A stretch of 64,000 nucleotides of DNA from an uncultured Planctomycetota bacterium (lineage in GTDB: Bacteria > Planctomycetota > Brocadiia > CAIUPP01), in NCBI GenBank assembly GCA_903901045.1, contig CAIUPP010000121.1, forward strand, positions 20,396 through 84,395. The letters are read 5' to 3'. Below, in pieces: positions 7,748 through 16,715 of this stretch; position 1 is the stretch's first letter; each line of letters begins with the position of its first letter. The translations under genes and the position numbers were made by a program. The notes below the pieces were generated by a model. That model was given only the letters and a program-made list of their open reading frames with translations, was not told where the DNA came from and did no database searches.

Positions 7748-9454
7748 TCATTGCGGCGCCGGATGGTTCGACCCGAATGTTGCGACGAAATGCCGTCCCT
7801 TTTCCGTCAGCTGGATTCTGCGTATCCTGCCGGTGCGGGTCAGTTCCTCACGGTCTTCAATCATGCCTGCCTCCAGAAGTCGGAATTTCAGTTTCTGTCC
7901 TTGTCTTACGCTGATACTGAGTCGCTTGTACCGTTCCGCAATGCCGCTTTCAGGGTGAGCGGCCACATCATTGAGAAAAGCCGCCATGAGATCATCCGTG
8001 CCAGACCTGCTTGGTGGGACCGAAGCCGGAGAAGGCACCGGTAGCTTGTGCTCCTGGTTCGTGATTCTCTGTGGCGCGGGATTCTCTTCTATCCCCATTT
8101 GCGCTCGGACCATCTCATCCGTGACCGCACCCTTCACGATCTGGAACTGGGGAATGCGGATCAGGAACGGCCTTTGGACTCTTCCTTGCAGCTTGACTAC
8201 GGCCTGCCCTACTTCCAGACTGCCGAGAATATCTTTTTCCTCATTTTCAAGAAGCATGCACTGGGCCATGGCGCTTACGTCTTTAGTAGTCTTGAGATTC
8301 AGCGATATAGTCGCGAATGTGTTCCCAAGAGCCGACAGGGAGATTTGACTCGGGTGTTGATCGAGAATTACGACCGCCTCCCCAAATTCACGGATCTCCC
8401 TAAATGTAATGTCCATAACGCTTTGCCCACCTACCAAGCTCTTTCGTTCATCGGCGAGGAGGTGATGTGCCTCCTCGATTACGATCGCGTGTTTGAACTG
8501 CTCCCTTGTCGGTTCGACCATCCTTCGGTGATGGATCCAGAGCAAAAGCGCCGAGGCTACGAACACCTTGTCAGATTGCGAGAGGGCGTCCAATTCGAGA
8601 ATGACGGTCTGATCGAGAAGTCCTTCGGGGCTGCCCGCTGACGGATGATTCACCAGGTCGCCCATGTCGCCAAAGCAGATGCTAGCCAGAGCCCTCAGAG
8701 TCGAAGACAGCCAACCGGCCTCTCTTCCTCGCACATCGAGCTTTCTTGCCTTGTCCAGGACATCCTGGAATGTCGGCCACCGTTGCACGGTGCCATCGTA
8801 GACGCCGAATTCCTGGTAGAGTTGATCGAGAGTCTGCTGTAGGAGGTAGAGGACACCGTTGCCCAGCATGTACGAGCTTGCAATGACTTCATCTAATTTC
8901 TTAAGCCACGTCTTCGGACTAGTTCCAGGCGGTGGAATCAGCGGATTGAACGTGAATGGCGCAACGGACCTTCCGATAGTGTAGACCTTCGCGTCCTTGA
9001 AGAGGGGGTTAGTCAGAAGGTCCCGGTAGTTCCTCTTCCAGTCGAGGATCAACACCGGCTTGCCATGCTTCACGAGTTCCTCCACGATCTTGAACCCCAG
9101 GTTTGTCTTGCCGGCGCCCGTCCTGCCGAAGATGCCGACATGCTGAATCCACTCATTTTCGCGGAGGCCAAAGGCGCCGCGATCCTTCCCGCCATAGAGG
9201 ATTGTGCCCAGTTCATATTCACCCTGGGCTTGCGCGGGATTCGGGGGAACGAGTTGAGTGGCAACAGCATCGAGCCGCACGGGCATGTGCTTTGCCTGAA
9301 GCAGTTCCAGATAGGCCTCCAACTGCTGCTTTCCTGTTTCGTCCTCAGCCAAATACGCCTGGAATACCTGCTCCATCTTTTCTCCAAGAATGGGCTTGAG
9401 CTGTCGGCAGAGTTCTCGGACACGGTCTGGGCTGGCGCTATGCTTGATCGGCAT
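7748..9454 (-). CDS. HerA/DUF87-type ATPase with C-terminal winged helix
   Basis: 568 aa. An N-terminal helical region (1-75) precedes the P-loop core: Walker A GRTGAGKT at 110-117, an ILDWKRNYRD segment, FNPLIPP near 170, Walker B with two acids (IVIEEAHH) near 324-331, and a conserved Gln (DQHPSQ) further on. Residues about 505-560 form a winged helix (TRTGRIRRIQLTEKG). HerA/FtsK/VirB4-like ATPases pump DNA; in archaeal plasmids they act in transfer or end processing. The start overlaps the upstream gene's end by 17 nt, so the two are one operon. It is clearly related to the ATPase at 20143-22239 (shared FNPL-P-G, GVYxG and WPT elements). Confidence 0.85.
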   Translation of the reverse strand: MPIKHSASPDRVRELCRQLKPILGEKMEQVFQAYLAEDETGKQQLEAYLELLQAKHMPVRLDAVATQLVPPNPAQAQGEYELGTILYGGKDRGAFGLRENEWIQHVGIFGRTGAGKTNLGFKIVEELVKHGKPVLILDWKRNYRDLLTNPLFKDAKVYTIGRSVAPFTFNPLIPPPGTSPKTWLKKLDEVIASSYMLGNGVLYLLQQTLDQLYQEFGVYDGTVQRWPTFQDVLDKARKLDVRGREAGWLSSTLRALASICFGDMGDLVNHPSAGSPEGLLDQTVILELDALSQSDKVFVASALLLWIHHRRMVEPTREQFKHAIVIEEAHHLLADERKSLVGGQSVMDITFREIREFGEAVVILDQHPSQISLSALGNTFATISLNLKTTKDVSAMAQCMLLENEEKDILGSLEVGQAVVKLQGRVQRPFLIRIPQFQIVKGAVTDEMVRAQMGIEENPAPQRITNQEHKLPVPSPASVPPSRSGTDDLMAAFLNDVAAHPESGIAERYKRLSISVRQGQKLKFRLLEAGMIEDREELTRTGRIRRIQLTEKGRHFVATFGSNHPAPQ

Positions 9455-10001
9455 CGCCCGCCTCCAAGTCCTTGAAGATTGTTGCTCTCTGCCTTGCAGA
9501 CTGGTATTCCCGGACTCCGGTAAACATCTCCTGTCTGACTTTCAGTGTGTCTTTCCAGAAGGCCAGGCGTTCATCGTTCTCCTGGGACTCCAGGTTGATC
9601 AGAAGCTTCTCCAAATCGATCAGCTGTTTTGATTGCCCCCAGGGGTCGAGCATCTTCGCGATGCTGATCCGCTCTTGCAGGCCGGAAAGCCGATGGTTGA
9701 TATCATTGAGAACGCGGTGGTGAAGCTCATATCGGGCCGAGATCAAAGAGGCTTCGTGCATGACCTGGAGCTTCTGCCCGCGAACTTGCGTGCCAAACAC
9801 CTGCTCGGCCAGCGTCTTGACTTCTGTATCTGGCTGAGTGAGCGCCTCGGAGAGAACATATCTCTCTCGGTCCCAGGAATTTCCATAACGTCTGCCCTGC
9901 CATTGAAGAAGGTAATCCGCAGCATACTTCCGAGGAGAGTAGGCACTGTCCAGGTCGACTGGATACCTGCTCTTGATGCGTGCGAGTGTGTAAATGTCCA
10001 T
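9438..10001 (-). CDS. Hypothetical helical partner of the HerA-like ATPase
   Basis: 187 aa from the ATG at 10001, chosen because it follows the TATA-like element and an SD (agggag). Mostly helical: an N-terminal SRYPVDLDSAYSP segment, then long coiled-coil-like helices from residue 80 on. No domain is recognised. Its 3' end overlaps the HerA-like gene, so the two proteins are probably made together; a NurA-like, hexamer-anchoring or accessory role is possible, but nuclease motifs are not evident. Confidence 0.6.
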   Translation of the reverse strand: MDIYTLARIKSRYPVDLDSAYSPRKYAADYLLQWQGRRYGNSWDRERYVLSEALTQPDTEVKTLAEQVFGTQVRGQKLQVMHEASLISARYELHHRVLNDINHRLSGLQERISIAKMLDPWGQSKQLIDLEKLLINLESQENDERLAFWKDTLKVRQEMFTGVREYQSARQRATIFKDLEAGDADQA

Positions 10002-10040
10002 GTGTAGTAACTCCCTAGTGACATCGTGAGTGAACGGCCA

Positions 10041-10055
10041 TTTATAAACCTTCCG
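10041..10055 (-). promoter_or_regulatory. TATA-like element 7 (minus strand), HerA operon promoter
   Basis: On the minus strand: cggaag (BRE-like) then GTTTATAAA. The predicted start site near 10019 leaves a leader of about 17 nt with an SD (agggag) before the ATG at 10001. This is the rightmost archaeal-like promoter and probably marks the right end of the module. Confidence 0.6.
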
Positions 10056-10206
10056 ATGGCCAGTCGCTCTTGCGCGCGAGTCCGGGAAACGGTGTAATGC
10101 TCTCCATGTGAGGGGGAGCGCCCCGTGCTGCTTCCGACGATACACGCACACATGCAAGCAACGTCCGGCACCATGCGGGTGACTGCAGCCGGAGATTCAT
10201 GAGGGA

Positions 10207-11349
10207 ATGATGAGCCTGATTGCTGTCGGTGTAGCGACCTGCCTGTTTTATGTGTGGCTGCTATGGCGGTTGGCTCTGCTACGAAAAGCGCCTCGGCTCT
10301 CTCGCGCCGGAACCGCCATTGGGCCGGAAGACTTTGTCAGCGTCGTCATTGCCGCTCGAAACGAGGCGAACACCATCGAGGGCACACTGCGCGGGCTGCT
10401 TGCGCAGGAAGGAGTCCAGCGCATCATTCTCGTTGACGATCATTCAAGCGATCACACGATGCTCATTGCAGGCAACCTTGCGGAGGGCGACCCTCGTCTT
10501 TGCGTATGCCAAGCCCCGCCTCTGCCCGGCAACTGGGTTGGGAAGAATCATGCCCTTCACTACGGCGCACAGCAGGCCACGAGCGCCTACATCCTGTTTG
10601 CGGATGCCGACGTGATTCTCTCGCCGGACACCGTGGCGATGGCTGTGCGCGCGATGAAGGCCGAACAATTGGATCATCTCAGCGGGTATTTCTGCATTCA
10701 GTGTAAAACGGTTGGAGAGGAAATATGCGCACCGGTCCAGTCCGCTGGCGCAGCCCTCACTTTGTTCACGACCGCCAAGACGCGCGGGGCCGCAACGGGG
10801 GCGTTCAACCTCATTCGCACCGAGTTCTATCGCCGCATGGGCGGCCATGAACAGATCAAGGGCGCCATTGTGGATGACGTGTTTCTGGCTCGGTTGGTGA
10901 AGACGACGGGGGGGAGGAGCAGTTTTGTCGACCTGGCCGACAGGGTGCATGTCCGCCTTTTCAATGGTTTCCGCGGATTTACATCGGCAGTCGCACGATC
11001 AGCCTTTGCGTTCATGAAGAGGAGGTGTATCCTGTTGATGCTGGCAGGAGCGGGGCTGTGCTCTTTGGGCATCATTTCCGTTGCCCTTCCAGTTGCCGGA
11101 GTGACACGGGCCGCGAACTCCGGTTTCAGCCCGGTGGGTGTCGTTGCTGCTGTCTTGGGATGCATGTCGTATACCCTGGGCTTGGTTTGCATTTGCTCCG
11201 TTCGAAGGTATCATACTGGCAGAATGCTTTGGGGGATTGTATATCCTCTGCCCATCGTCCTCCTGGGTGCCGCGACATTCTGGGCGGGGCTGATGGGGTT
11301 GCTCGGATGCCGAATTCACTGGCGAGGTCGGCAGTACGGGCCGGCATAG
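10207..11349 (+). CDS. Membrane glycosyltransferase family 2 (HpnB-like)
   Basis: 380 aa. An N-terminal membrane segment (residues about 3-22) is followed by a GT-A domain: VSVVIAARNEANTIEGTL near 45-63, ILVDDHSSD near 76, FADADV (the DxD site) near 132 and a late acidic motif in IVDDVFLARL near 220. About three C-terminal membrane helices complete it. The layout resembles the glycosyltransferases next to hopanoid genes (HpnB), but no hopanoid gene is here, so the acceptor is unknown. It has an SD (gaggg) and diverges from the HerA operon. It may be part of the island cargo or flanking chromosome. Confidence 0.75.
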   Translation: MMSLIAVGVATCLFYVWLLWRLALLRKAPRLSRAGTAIGPEDFVSVVIAARNEANTIEGTLRGLLAQEGVQRIILVDDHSSDHTMLIAGNLAEGDPRLCVCQAPPLPGNWVGKNHALHYGAQQATSAYILFADADVILSPDTVAMAVRAMKAEQLDHLSGYFCIQCKTVGEEICAPVQSAGAALTLFTTAKTRGAATGAFNLIRTEFYRRMGGHEQIKGAIVDDVFLARLVKTTGGRSSFVDLADRVHVRLFNGFRGFTSAVARSAFAFMKRRCILLMLAGAGLCSLGIISVALPVAGVTRAANSGFSPVGVVAAVLGCMSYTLGLVCICSVRRYHTGRMLWGIVYPLPIVLLGAATFWAGLMGLLGCRIHWRGRQYGPA

Positions 11350-11409
11350 AGACATAGCCGACGGCTGCTCGACGGGTTTTTCCTTGAGGCGCCGAGGAGG
11401 CAAGTGGCC

Positions 11410-13047
11410 ATGAAGATGGTGATTCAGCGTGGCAAACACGTGAACGCGAGCTTCACGTGGGTGGACTTTCTTCTGACCAATGAAGACATATGGCTGAGTC
11501 TTTGTTCAAGCCCGCTACGACTCACTAGGACGAGTCCCGGCAATTATACGGGACAGATCTTCAGCGTCAAGCTTCAGATCAGGCAAGTAAGCCACGAGAG
11601 CGCCGGCGGGCGCGGACACTTGGAAATCCTGGCCGATGCGCGCATGCCTTGGGGGTTCCTGGGGAAAACATATACCGTGGCCACGCACACCTACTGCGCC
11701 ATCGACAAGCAGCGCACATCACTCGATCTGAACCTGATGGTTGAGTTGACCGGCGTCATGGCTCTGTATGTCTGGTTTAAGCGCAACCGCGTCGACGATT
11801 TCCTGAATCAACTCTGTGATTACATTCAAAAAGCGGCGACTATGCTGGAATCCCGTGATCCGTTGTTGGCAACCCAACTCGGTGCTGACCAGTTGAAGCG
11901 AGTTGAGGATTGGAGAGAGGCCCTATTGCCTGATCCTGGCCCCGAGCCGAGACGTGAGGAGCTTCTTGAAGGGGCCGTCCGAATCTCCCTGGCGCAGAAC
12001 ATCATGATGATCAAGGCGGAAGCCCTGATGCCGGACAAGCACCTGATTACGGCGCAGCGGCAACTGCCGTTTGGCGACGACCACTGCGCCGACCTCCGTG
12101 CTCAAGCTCGCGAGCTCGCTCAAATCAATAATCCGGCGATGGTTACTCGCGGCGGGCGGTCCTTCACCGGGCGCAATGTGGAATTCCGTCAGGTTGCTTT
12201 CGAATTCGGCCACAAGCTGTACCGGGACTGCCTCGGCGGCGAATTGGCAAGTGTGATTCCACTCTTGCTGCACCATCGCCATCAGGCCATGATGAGGCTG
12301 GAAGTCAACGCGGCAGTCGAGGAACTGCCTTGGGAAGCGATGCACGATGGCGAGGATTTCCTCGCGCTCAAGGTGCAGTTCAGCCGTACACTGGGAGGAG
12401 TTGGCGTCACCTCCGGGATCGAGGAATGCGGACGATCTGGAGGCATTCTTCTCGTGGGGGCGGACGCTCGCGGTGATCTGCCCGGCGTGGAAACGGAGGT
12501 GCAGAGCGTCGGCTCGATCCTTTCAAGCGCCGGTGTTCCCCGCGTGGAAGTGCTCACGCGCGCCCAAGCCAGTCGGCAACGGGTTATCGAGCTTCTAAAT
12601 AGCGGCGACTTCCACGTATTCCACTACTCAGGGCATTCCGTCTTTGACGCCGCCTATCCTTACCAGAGCTATCTGGAGCTGGCACAGGGCACGCGGTTGT
12701 TCTTGCACGAACTGACTTACCTGACACGGCCTCAGCCGGACGGGTGTGCGCTCAAGCTGGTCTTCCTCAACTCCTGCGAGAGCGGGAGGGTGGGACAGGA
12801 CGAGACTACCGGCCGAAACCTGAGCCTTTGCAGAGTGCTGCGCGAAGCGGGCGTCGGCTATGTTATCGGGATGGCCTGGAACGTCGCCGACGACGCGGCA
12901 ACGCAAGTGGGATCGGTGTTCTACAGACTGCTCATGACCGGGCCAAGGCTCAACCCCATCGCCGCAATGCGCGAGACGCGTCGGAAAGTCGCCATCGATC
13001 GGTCATGGGCGGACGGAAGCTGGCTGGCGCCCGTGCTATATACGTAA
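11410..13047 (+). CDS. CHAT-domain (caspase-like) protease
   Basis: 545 aa from the ATG at 11410, 9 nt after GAGGAGG; a GTG at 11404 is too close to the SD. Residues 1-135 form a beta-rich region resembling SRPBCC/CoxG-like ligand-binding folds (tentative). A helical linker follows. From about 300 there is a CHAT domain: LPWEAMHD, a GVETEV helix, catalytic His409 in HYSGHS and Cys456 in NSCESG. CHAT proteases cleave protein substrates and serve in bacterial immunity, for example type III-E TPR-CHAT. It converges with the NTPase-HD gene, whose stop is 25 nt away, so the two may form a sensor/effector pair. Confidence 0.85.
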   Translation: MKMVIQRGKHVNASFTWVDFLLTNEDIWLSLCSSPLRLTRTSPGNYTGQIFSVKLQIRQVSHESAGGRGHLEILADARMPWGFLGKTYTVATHTYCAIDKQRTSLDLNLMVELTGVMALYVWFKRNRVDDFLNQLCDYIQKAATMLESRDPLLATQLGADQLKRVEDWREALLPDPGPEPRREELLEGAVRISLAQNIMMIKAEALMPDKHLITAQRQLPFGDDHCADLRAQARELAQINNPAMVTRGGRSFTGRNVEFRQVAFEFGHKLYRDCLGGELASVIPLLLHHRHQAMMRLEVNAAVEELPWEAMHDGEDFLALKVQFSRTLGGVGVTSGIEECGRSGGILLVGADARGDLPGVETEVQSVGSILSSAGVPRVEVLTRAQASRQRVIELLNSGDFHVFHYSGHSVFDAAYPYQSYLELAQGTRLFLHELTYLTRPQPDGCALKLVFLNSCESGRVGQDETTGRNLSLCRVLREAGVGYVIGMAWNVADDAATQVGSVFYRLLMTGPRLNPIAAMRETRRKVAIDRSWADGSWLAPVLYT

Positions 13048-13071
13048 ATGCAGCCAAGCACCGCTGAATGC

Positions 13072-16000
13072 TTACGTCTCTCCGGAAGTTGTGTCATCCG
13101 CACCAAGATACGGATGCGCCTCCAGGAATAGGGCTTCGCTGTGCGTGAATTGCGGCGGTGGCAGACGCAATCCGCAGGAATTGAGGGTCTTTGCCACACA
13201 GAGGATTTCCGTTTCCAGTGCAGCGTGGACCTTCTCCACCACGCGCCATTCCGGCGGATAGATATAGCGCACCCGCAGCTGCACCTGAATTCTCCCCTTG
13301 CTGTCAATCGAAACATCCTCCACGATCTCGTGCTTCAGGTAATCAAGCAACTCCGCCGGGCCAATCGACCGGCTTGCAAGGCAGTCGACCGGAGGCAGTC
13401 GGTTCGGATGGCAGTCCAAGGCGTTCGCGATGCGCAAAATAGCCGCCAGCGCCAATGGCGACACCATGCTCGACTGGCCATCCAGGAACAACGGTTGTGA
13501 TACGGGCATACGGCGTAGGTCTTCGTCCTGCGTCTGTTGATGGACTGAGCACACTCGCGCGATCACCGCCGCTTCCTGTTCACTCCCAAATCCCATCGCG
13601 CGCCATGCCGATGGTATCCCCAGTGCCCGGTCACCCACAATGGTTTCGCTCGTTCGGGATCCGTGGGTTTCCCTGATTTTGGAGAGAACCCCGGCGTCTC
13701 CTGCATCCTCACCTTGGCGCAACATCATCCCCAAATCGTGGCAATAGGCCGCAACATATATGGTGTAATAGGGGAACGCATCGGAGAAACTTCCCTCAAA
13801 CGCGTGGAGCAGATCGGCGCTGAGTCGAAGGACGCGCTTGGAGTGCCCGATGCCGCTACTAATGCCACACCGGCTCATCGCCTGGGCATGCAGAATTTCC
13901 AGCCGCTCTTCGCAGTAGTCACGAACGCGCGCGGCCCGTTCGCGAAGGGGTGGCGTCAGCCTCTCGAAGAACCACCTCTCCGGATCGCCGTGTTGGCGGT
14001 TTTCCCTTTCCAGCTCGGGCTGTAGGAGCGTCAGTTGACGCTCCGCCTCTTCACCGAGGCGGGATGCAAGCGCCTTGACGGCTTCGTCAGGCACGGGTGT
14101 AGTCGAGGTCGGGGACTCAGCGCCCCTCACGCTGACGTCGAAGACCGGCACTTTGGATTTCAGACGATCAAGGAACTCATCCATGGCCGCGAGAATAGTG
14201 TCGGAGTCTATGTCCTCGACCACTTGCCGACACAACTCCTGCAATCGGCGACAGAGGCAGACGGAATCCGAACGGGCGAGTTTCCTGGCGAGTCCCGGCA
14301 ACGCCTGACGCATTGCCCTAAGCATGGCTACCACGCCAGCAGTTCTATCCTTTTCCGGCGCAGCGTTCGTCTCGTGCCTAATGAAAGTGCCCCAGAAAAC
14401 CGGATCCTCCTTCACGCCCTCTTCCCACAGCGGTTCCGGACAAGCAATCAGTACCTCGACCTCATGGCCTTGGGCGAGCAGCCCCTCGACGGCTCTCCTC
14501 AATAGATGGGTTCTTTCGATGTCGTCAATCCAGGAACATGACAAAAGAATCTTGGAGTTGATGTTCGCATCCAGTATTCCATCTACGTCTTCATCCGTGA
14601 ACTCCACGTCCAAACGAATGTCCAGATCGGCGGCAAGCGTTCTCTGTTGCAGGATGTGCAGGTACAGCCGTTGTACCGTATCAGGGCTTCTTCCAGTAAT
14701 GAGAAGGCGGTTTCCACACTGAAGCGCTGCCTCTACCTTTCCTTCATCAGCCGGAACATCGCTTTGGGGATGGCCCGGTGGACGGATGCAGCGCGTTATG
14801 CAGAAGCGCCTTTTCACCGCACCGACCATCTCACCGATGCTTTGCCACTCTTCTTCGGGGTGATCTTCGTTCGGCGCTCCATCATATAGCTCTTTGAGCT
14901 TCTTCAACCGGGCGGGTGTTCTGAACCAATCGGGTTTGGCCTGCAGCAAGTGCTGAACCCATCCTGTCTCGGGCAGGCCCAGTGAGGCCGCAAAGCGCCT
15001 CATCCGATCCGGGGCGAGGCAGGGTAGTCTCAGCACGACGATGTCGGCGGGAAGACCCGAGCAACGCCATGACTGCGCGGTGCCTGTAACGGCTGCCGCG
15101 GACTCCCCCAACAGATCCCTGCGGCTCAAGAGCTTTCCCAGTTGCCCTTCGTAGTCGAGTTCAGCCCCGTCGAGCAGGAAAAGAATATCCGCACGGGCCT
15201 GGGCCAGCAGGGCGCGGGCGCGCCCAACGGGCATTCCCTGAGGACGATTCCAGTGCGTGACGTAACGCACAACGTCATCAAAGGACCGCCAGTACCGCCA
15301 TTCGTCATGTGCGGCCAATACGGGCACAAGGTCTCCGGGGTTCTCCTGCCTCGACATTTCCCTCGCGATTTGCGCCAGAATCACAGTCTTTCCGACCTTG
15401 GGTGGTCCGATGACGGCAAGTCGGGGCATATCCTGCGCCCGAATCCAGTGCATGAGTCCCTCGAAGGAGTTGTCGTCCGGGCAAATCTCCCCGAAGTCAA
15501 AGGGCGGCTCCACGAATCTTCCCAGAGATGTGATCCTCCCGTCCGTAATTGGATTGTCACAAATGGGCTTTAAGAGCGCCCCCGCGGGGCCGTCAAGGGC
15601 GCTTCGTCCGTTGCGACCTTCCACGGGCTTCCGACCAGCGCAAAGTGATTCCAGAATCACTTCGCGCATGGGCAAGAGGAATTCGGACTCTTCAAGAATG
15701 CTGCCCCATATTCGTCTGGCTGTTGCTGCCGCCTCCTCTGCGGAGAGGGTCCGCTGCTCTCCCGTATGATCTACGTGGCTGAACTGAATGTCGGTACCTG
15801 GATTGAGATTCAAGATCCATGCACGATGAAATGGCGGATTTCTCGTGAAAGTGCCCCCCAAGCAACAGACGTACAGGGTGATCTTCTCCTGTTTCCTTTC
15901 GGCATCGCCCCAGATCTGCCGAAAACTATCATGGAAATTGTTGTTGGTTTTGATCCCGTAGTTCTGACGGAAACGGCGGTATTCAGCCTCCAATAGAATT

Positions 16001-16368
16001 CCCGTATACTTGTCCTGAGTATCCTTCAGAACGTCCACATAGGCTTTGAGCGCCAATAGAACCACAAGCCTCGGCAGTCCGCGAGCCGGATCGGTGGCCG
16101 CGTTGTGGCCTCCGGCTTGAATCGCGTTCATCGGCGGCAAATCCCATATCAATCGCCATTCTTCCTTCGTCCCCTCATCGCCCCGCCAGCCGCTCAGGAC
16201 CACTTTCCTGATGTCGTTTATGGTCGCGGGCGTCTGTGATTCGAAAAGGATTTCGACACCCAGCCTCCGGCACTGAACGGGTGACTCCGACAGCTCGGAT
16301 CCGGCGTCACGCGTATGATGCTTTTGCCATCTCTTGCAAAGCGCATCCCGCACAGAACCGTCCGTCAT
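13072..16368 (-). CDS. Large NTPase-HD fusion protein
   Basis: 1098 aa, strong SD (GAGGTGA). Residues 1-240 are an unrecognised alpha/beta domain. A STAND-like NTPase follows: Walker A GPPKVGKT at 321-328 and Walker B ILFLLDGAE near 395-403. A helical middle region (about 420-800) leads to a C-terminal HD hydrolase domain: GHSKRVLRL near 838, CHDLG near 874, an ETHGSRTSE segment and later CSVHQQ and ILRIANALDCHPNR. The metal-binding H...HD...H...D pattern appears intact. HD domains hydrolyse phosphodiester bonds (nucleotides or nucleic acids). The NTPase-effector layout resembles STAND immune proteins. The frame is intact over 3.3 kb. Confidence 0.75.
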   Translation of the reverse strand: MTDGSVRDALCKRWQKHHTRDAGSELSESPVQCRRLGVEILFESQTPATINDIRKVVLSGWRGDEGTKEEWRLIWDLPPMNAIQAGGHNAATDPARGLPRLVVLLALKAYVDVLKDTQDKYTGILLEAEYRRFRQNYGIKTNNNFHDSFRQIWGDAERKQEKITLYVCCLGGTFTRNPPFHRAWILNLNPGTDIQFSHVDHTGEQRTLSAEEAAATARRIWGSILEESEFLLPMREVILESLCAGRKPVEGRNGRSALDGPAGALLKPICDNPITDGRITSLGRFVEPPFDFGEICPDDNSFEGLMHWIRAQDMPRLAVIGPPKVGKTVILAQIAREMSRQENPGDLVPVLAAHDEWRYWRSFDDVVRYVTHWNRPQGMPVGRARALLAQARADILFLLDGAELDYEGQLGKLLSRRDLLGESAAAVTGTAQSWRCSGLPADIVVLRLPCLAPDRMRRFAASLGLPETGWVQHLLQAKPDWFRTPARLKKLKELYDGAPNEDHPEEEWQSIGEMVGAVKRRFCITRCIRPPGHPQSDVPADEGKVEAALQCGNRLLITGRSPDTVQRLYLHILQQRTLAADLDIRLDVEFTDEDVDGILDANINSKILLSCSWIDDIERTHLLRRAVEGLLAQGHEVEVLIACPEPLWEEGVKEDPVFWGTFIRHETNAAPEKDRTAGVVAMLRAMRQALPGLARKLARSDSVCLCRRLQELCRQVVEDIDSDTILAAMDEFLDRLKSKVPVFDVSVRGAESPTSTTPVPDEAVKALASRLGEEAERQLTLLQPELERENRQHGDPERWFFERLTPPLRERAARVRDYCEERLEILHAQAMSRCGISSGIGHSKRVLRLSADLLHAFEGSFSDAFPYYTIYVAAYCHDLGMMLRQGEDAGDAGVLSKIRETHGSRTSETIVGDRALGIPSAWRAMGFGSEQEAAVIARVCSVHQQTQDEDLRRMPVSQPLFLDGQSSMVSPLALAAILRIANALDCHPNRLPPVDCLASRSIGPAELLDYLKHEIVEDVSIDSKGRIQVQLRVRYIYPPEWRVVEKVHAALETEILCVAKTLNSCGLRLPPPQFTHSEALFLEAHPYLGADDTTSGET

Positions 16369-16715
16369 GGAATCACCTCATTTATCTATTGCGACCAATA
16401 GATACCCGTGTAGGCAGAAGCATGCACGATGTTCACCCGTCAATTTGGGGCCGTTGATTCCGCTTTCGCCATCCATACGAAATCCCCTCTTGATAGGGGC
16501 GCCTGATGATGGAAAATCAGCGTATCTCGGGCCACGGAACGCCGACGCGGTTCTACCCCGACGGCTGAAAGGAATTCTAGCCGTGGAACAAGCGTGGGTC
16601 AAGGATGTGAAGGGCAGTTCAAGGGAAGTCCAGCCGTTGGCCCATGATGAGGACTGCGAAGGTATCGGGCCCCGATATTCGATGGCGCGAACGGAGGAGA
16701 AGGAGGCATGCGATC
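16369..16715. other. Divergent intergenic region upstream of parB
   Basis: 347 nt between the divergent NTPase-HD and parB genes. It holds one clear palindrome (16383-16404) and the parB SD (AGGAGG at 16701). A second, weak open frame (16644 onward) is only an upstream extension of parB. I see no canonical parS (tgttccacgtggaaca). Confidence 0.5.
16383..16404. promoter_or_regulatory. Perfect 9-bp inverted repeat, candidate operator
   Basis: TATCTATTG-cgac-CAATAGATA, a perfect palindrome 5 nt upstream of the SD of the NTPase-HD gene, in the region shared with divergent parB. Its position and symmetry fit a dimeric repressor site; the HTH protein at 19001 is a possible binder. It could also form an mRNA hairpin in the leader of the NTPase-HD gene. 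Confidence 0.5.

Noticed and set aside
16369..16715. parS site for the ParB protein
   Set aside because: No sequence close to the canonical 16-bp parS was seen; only an unrelated 9-bp palindrome.
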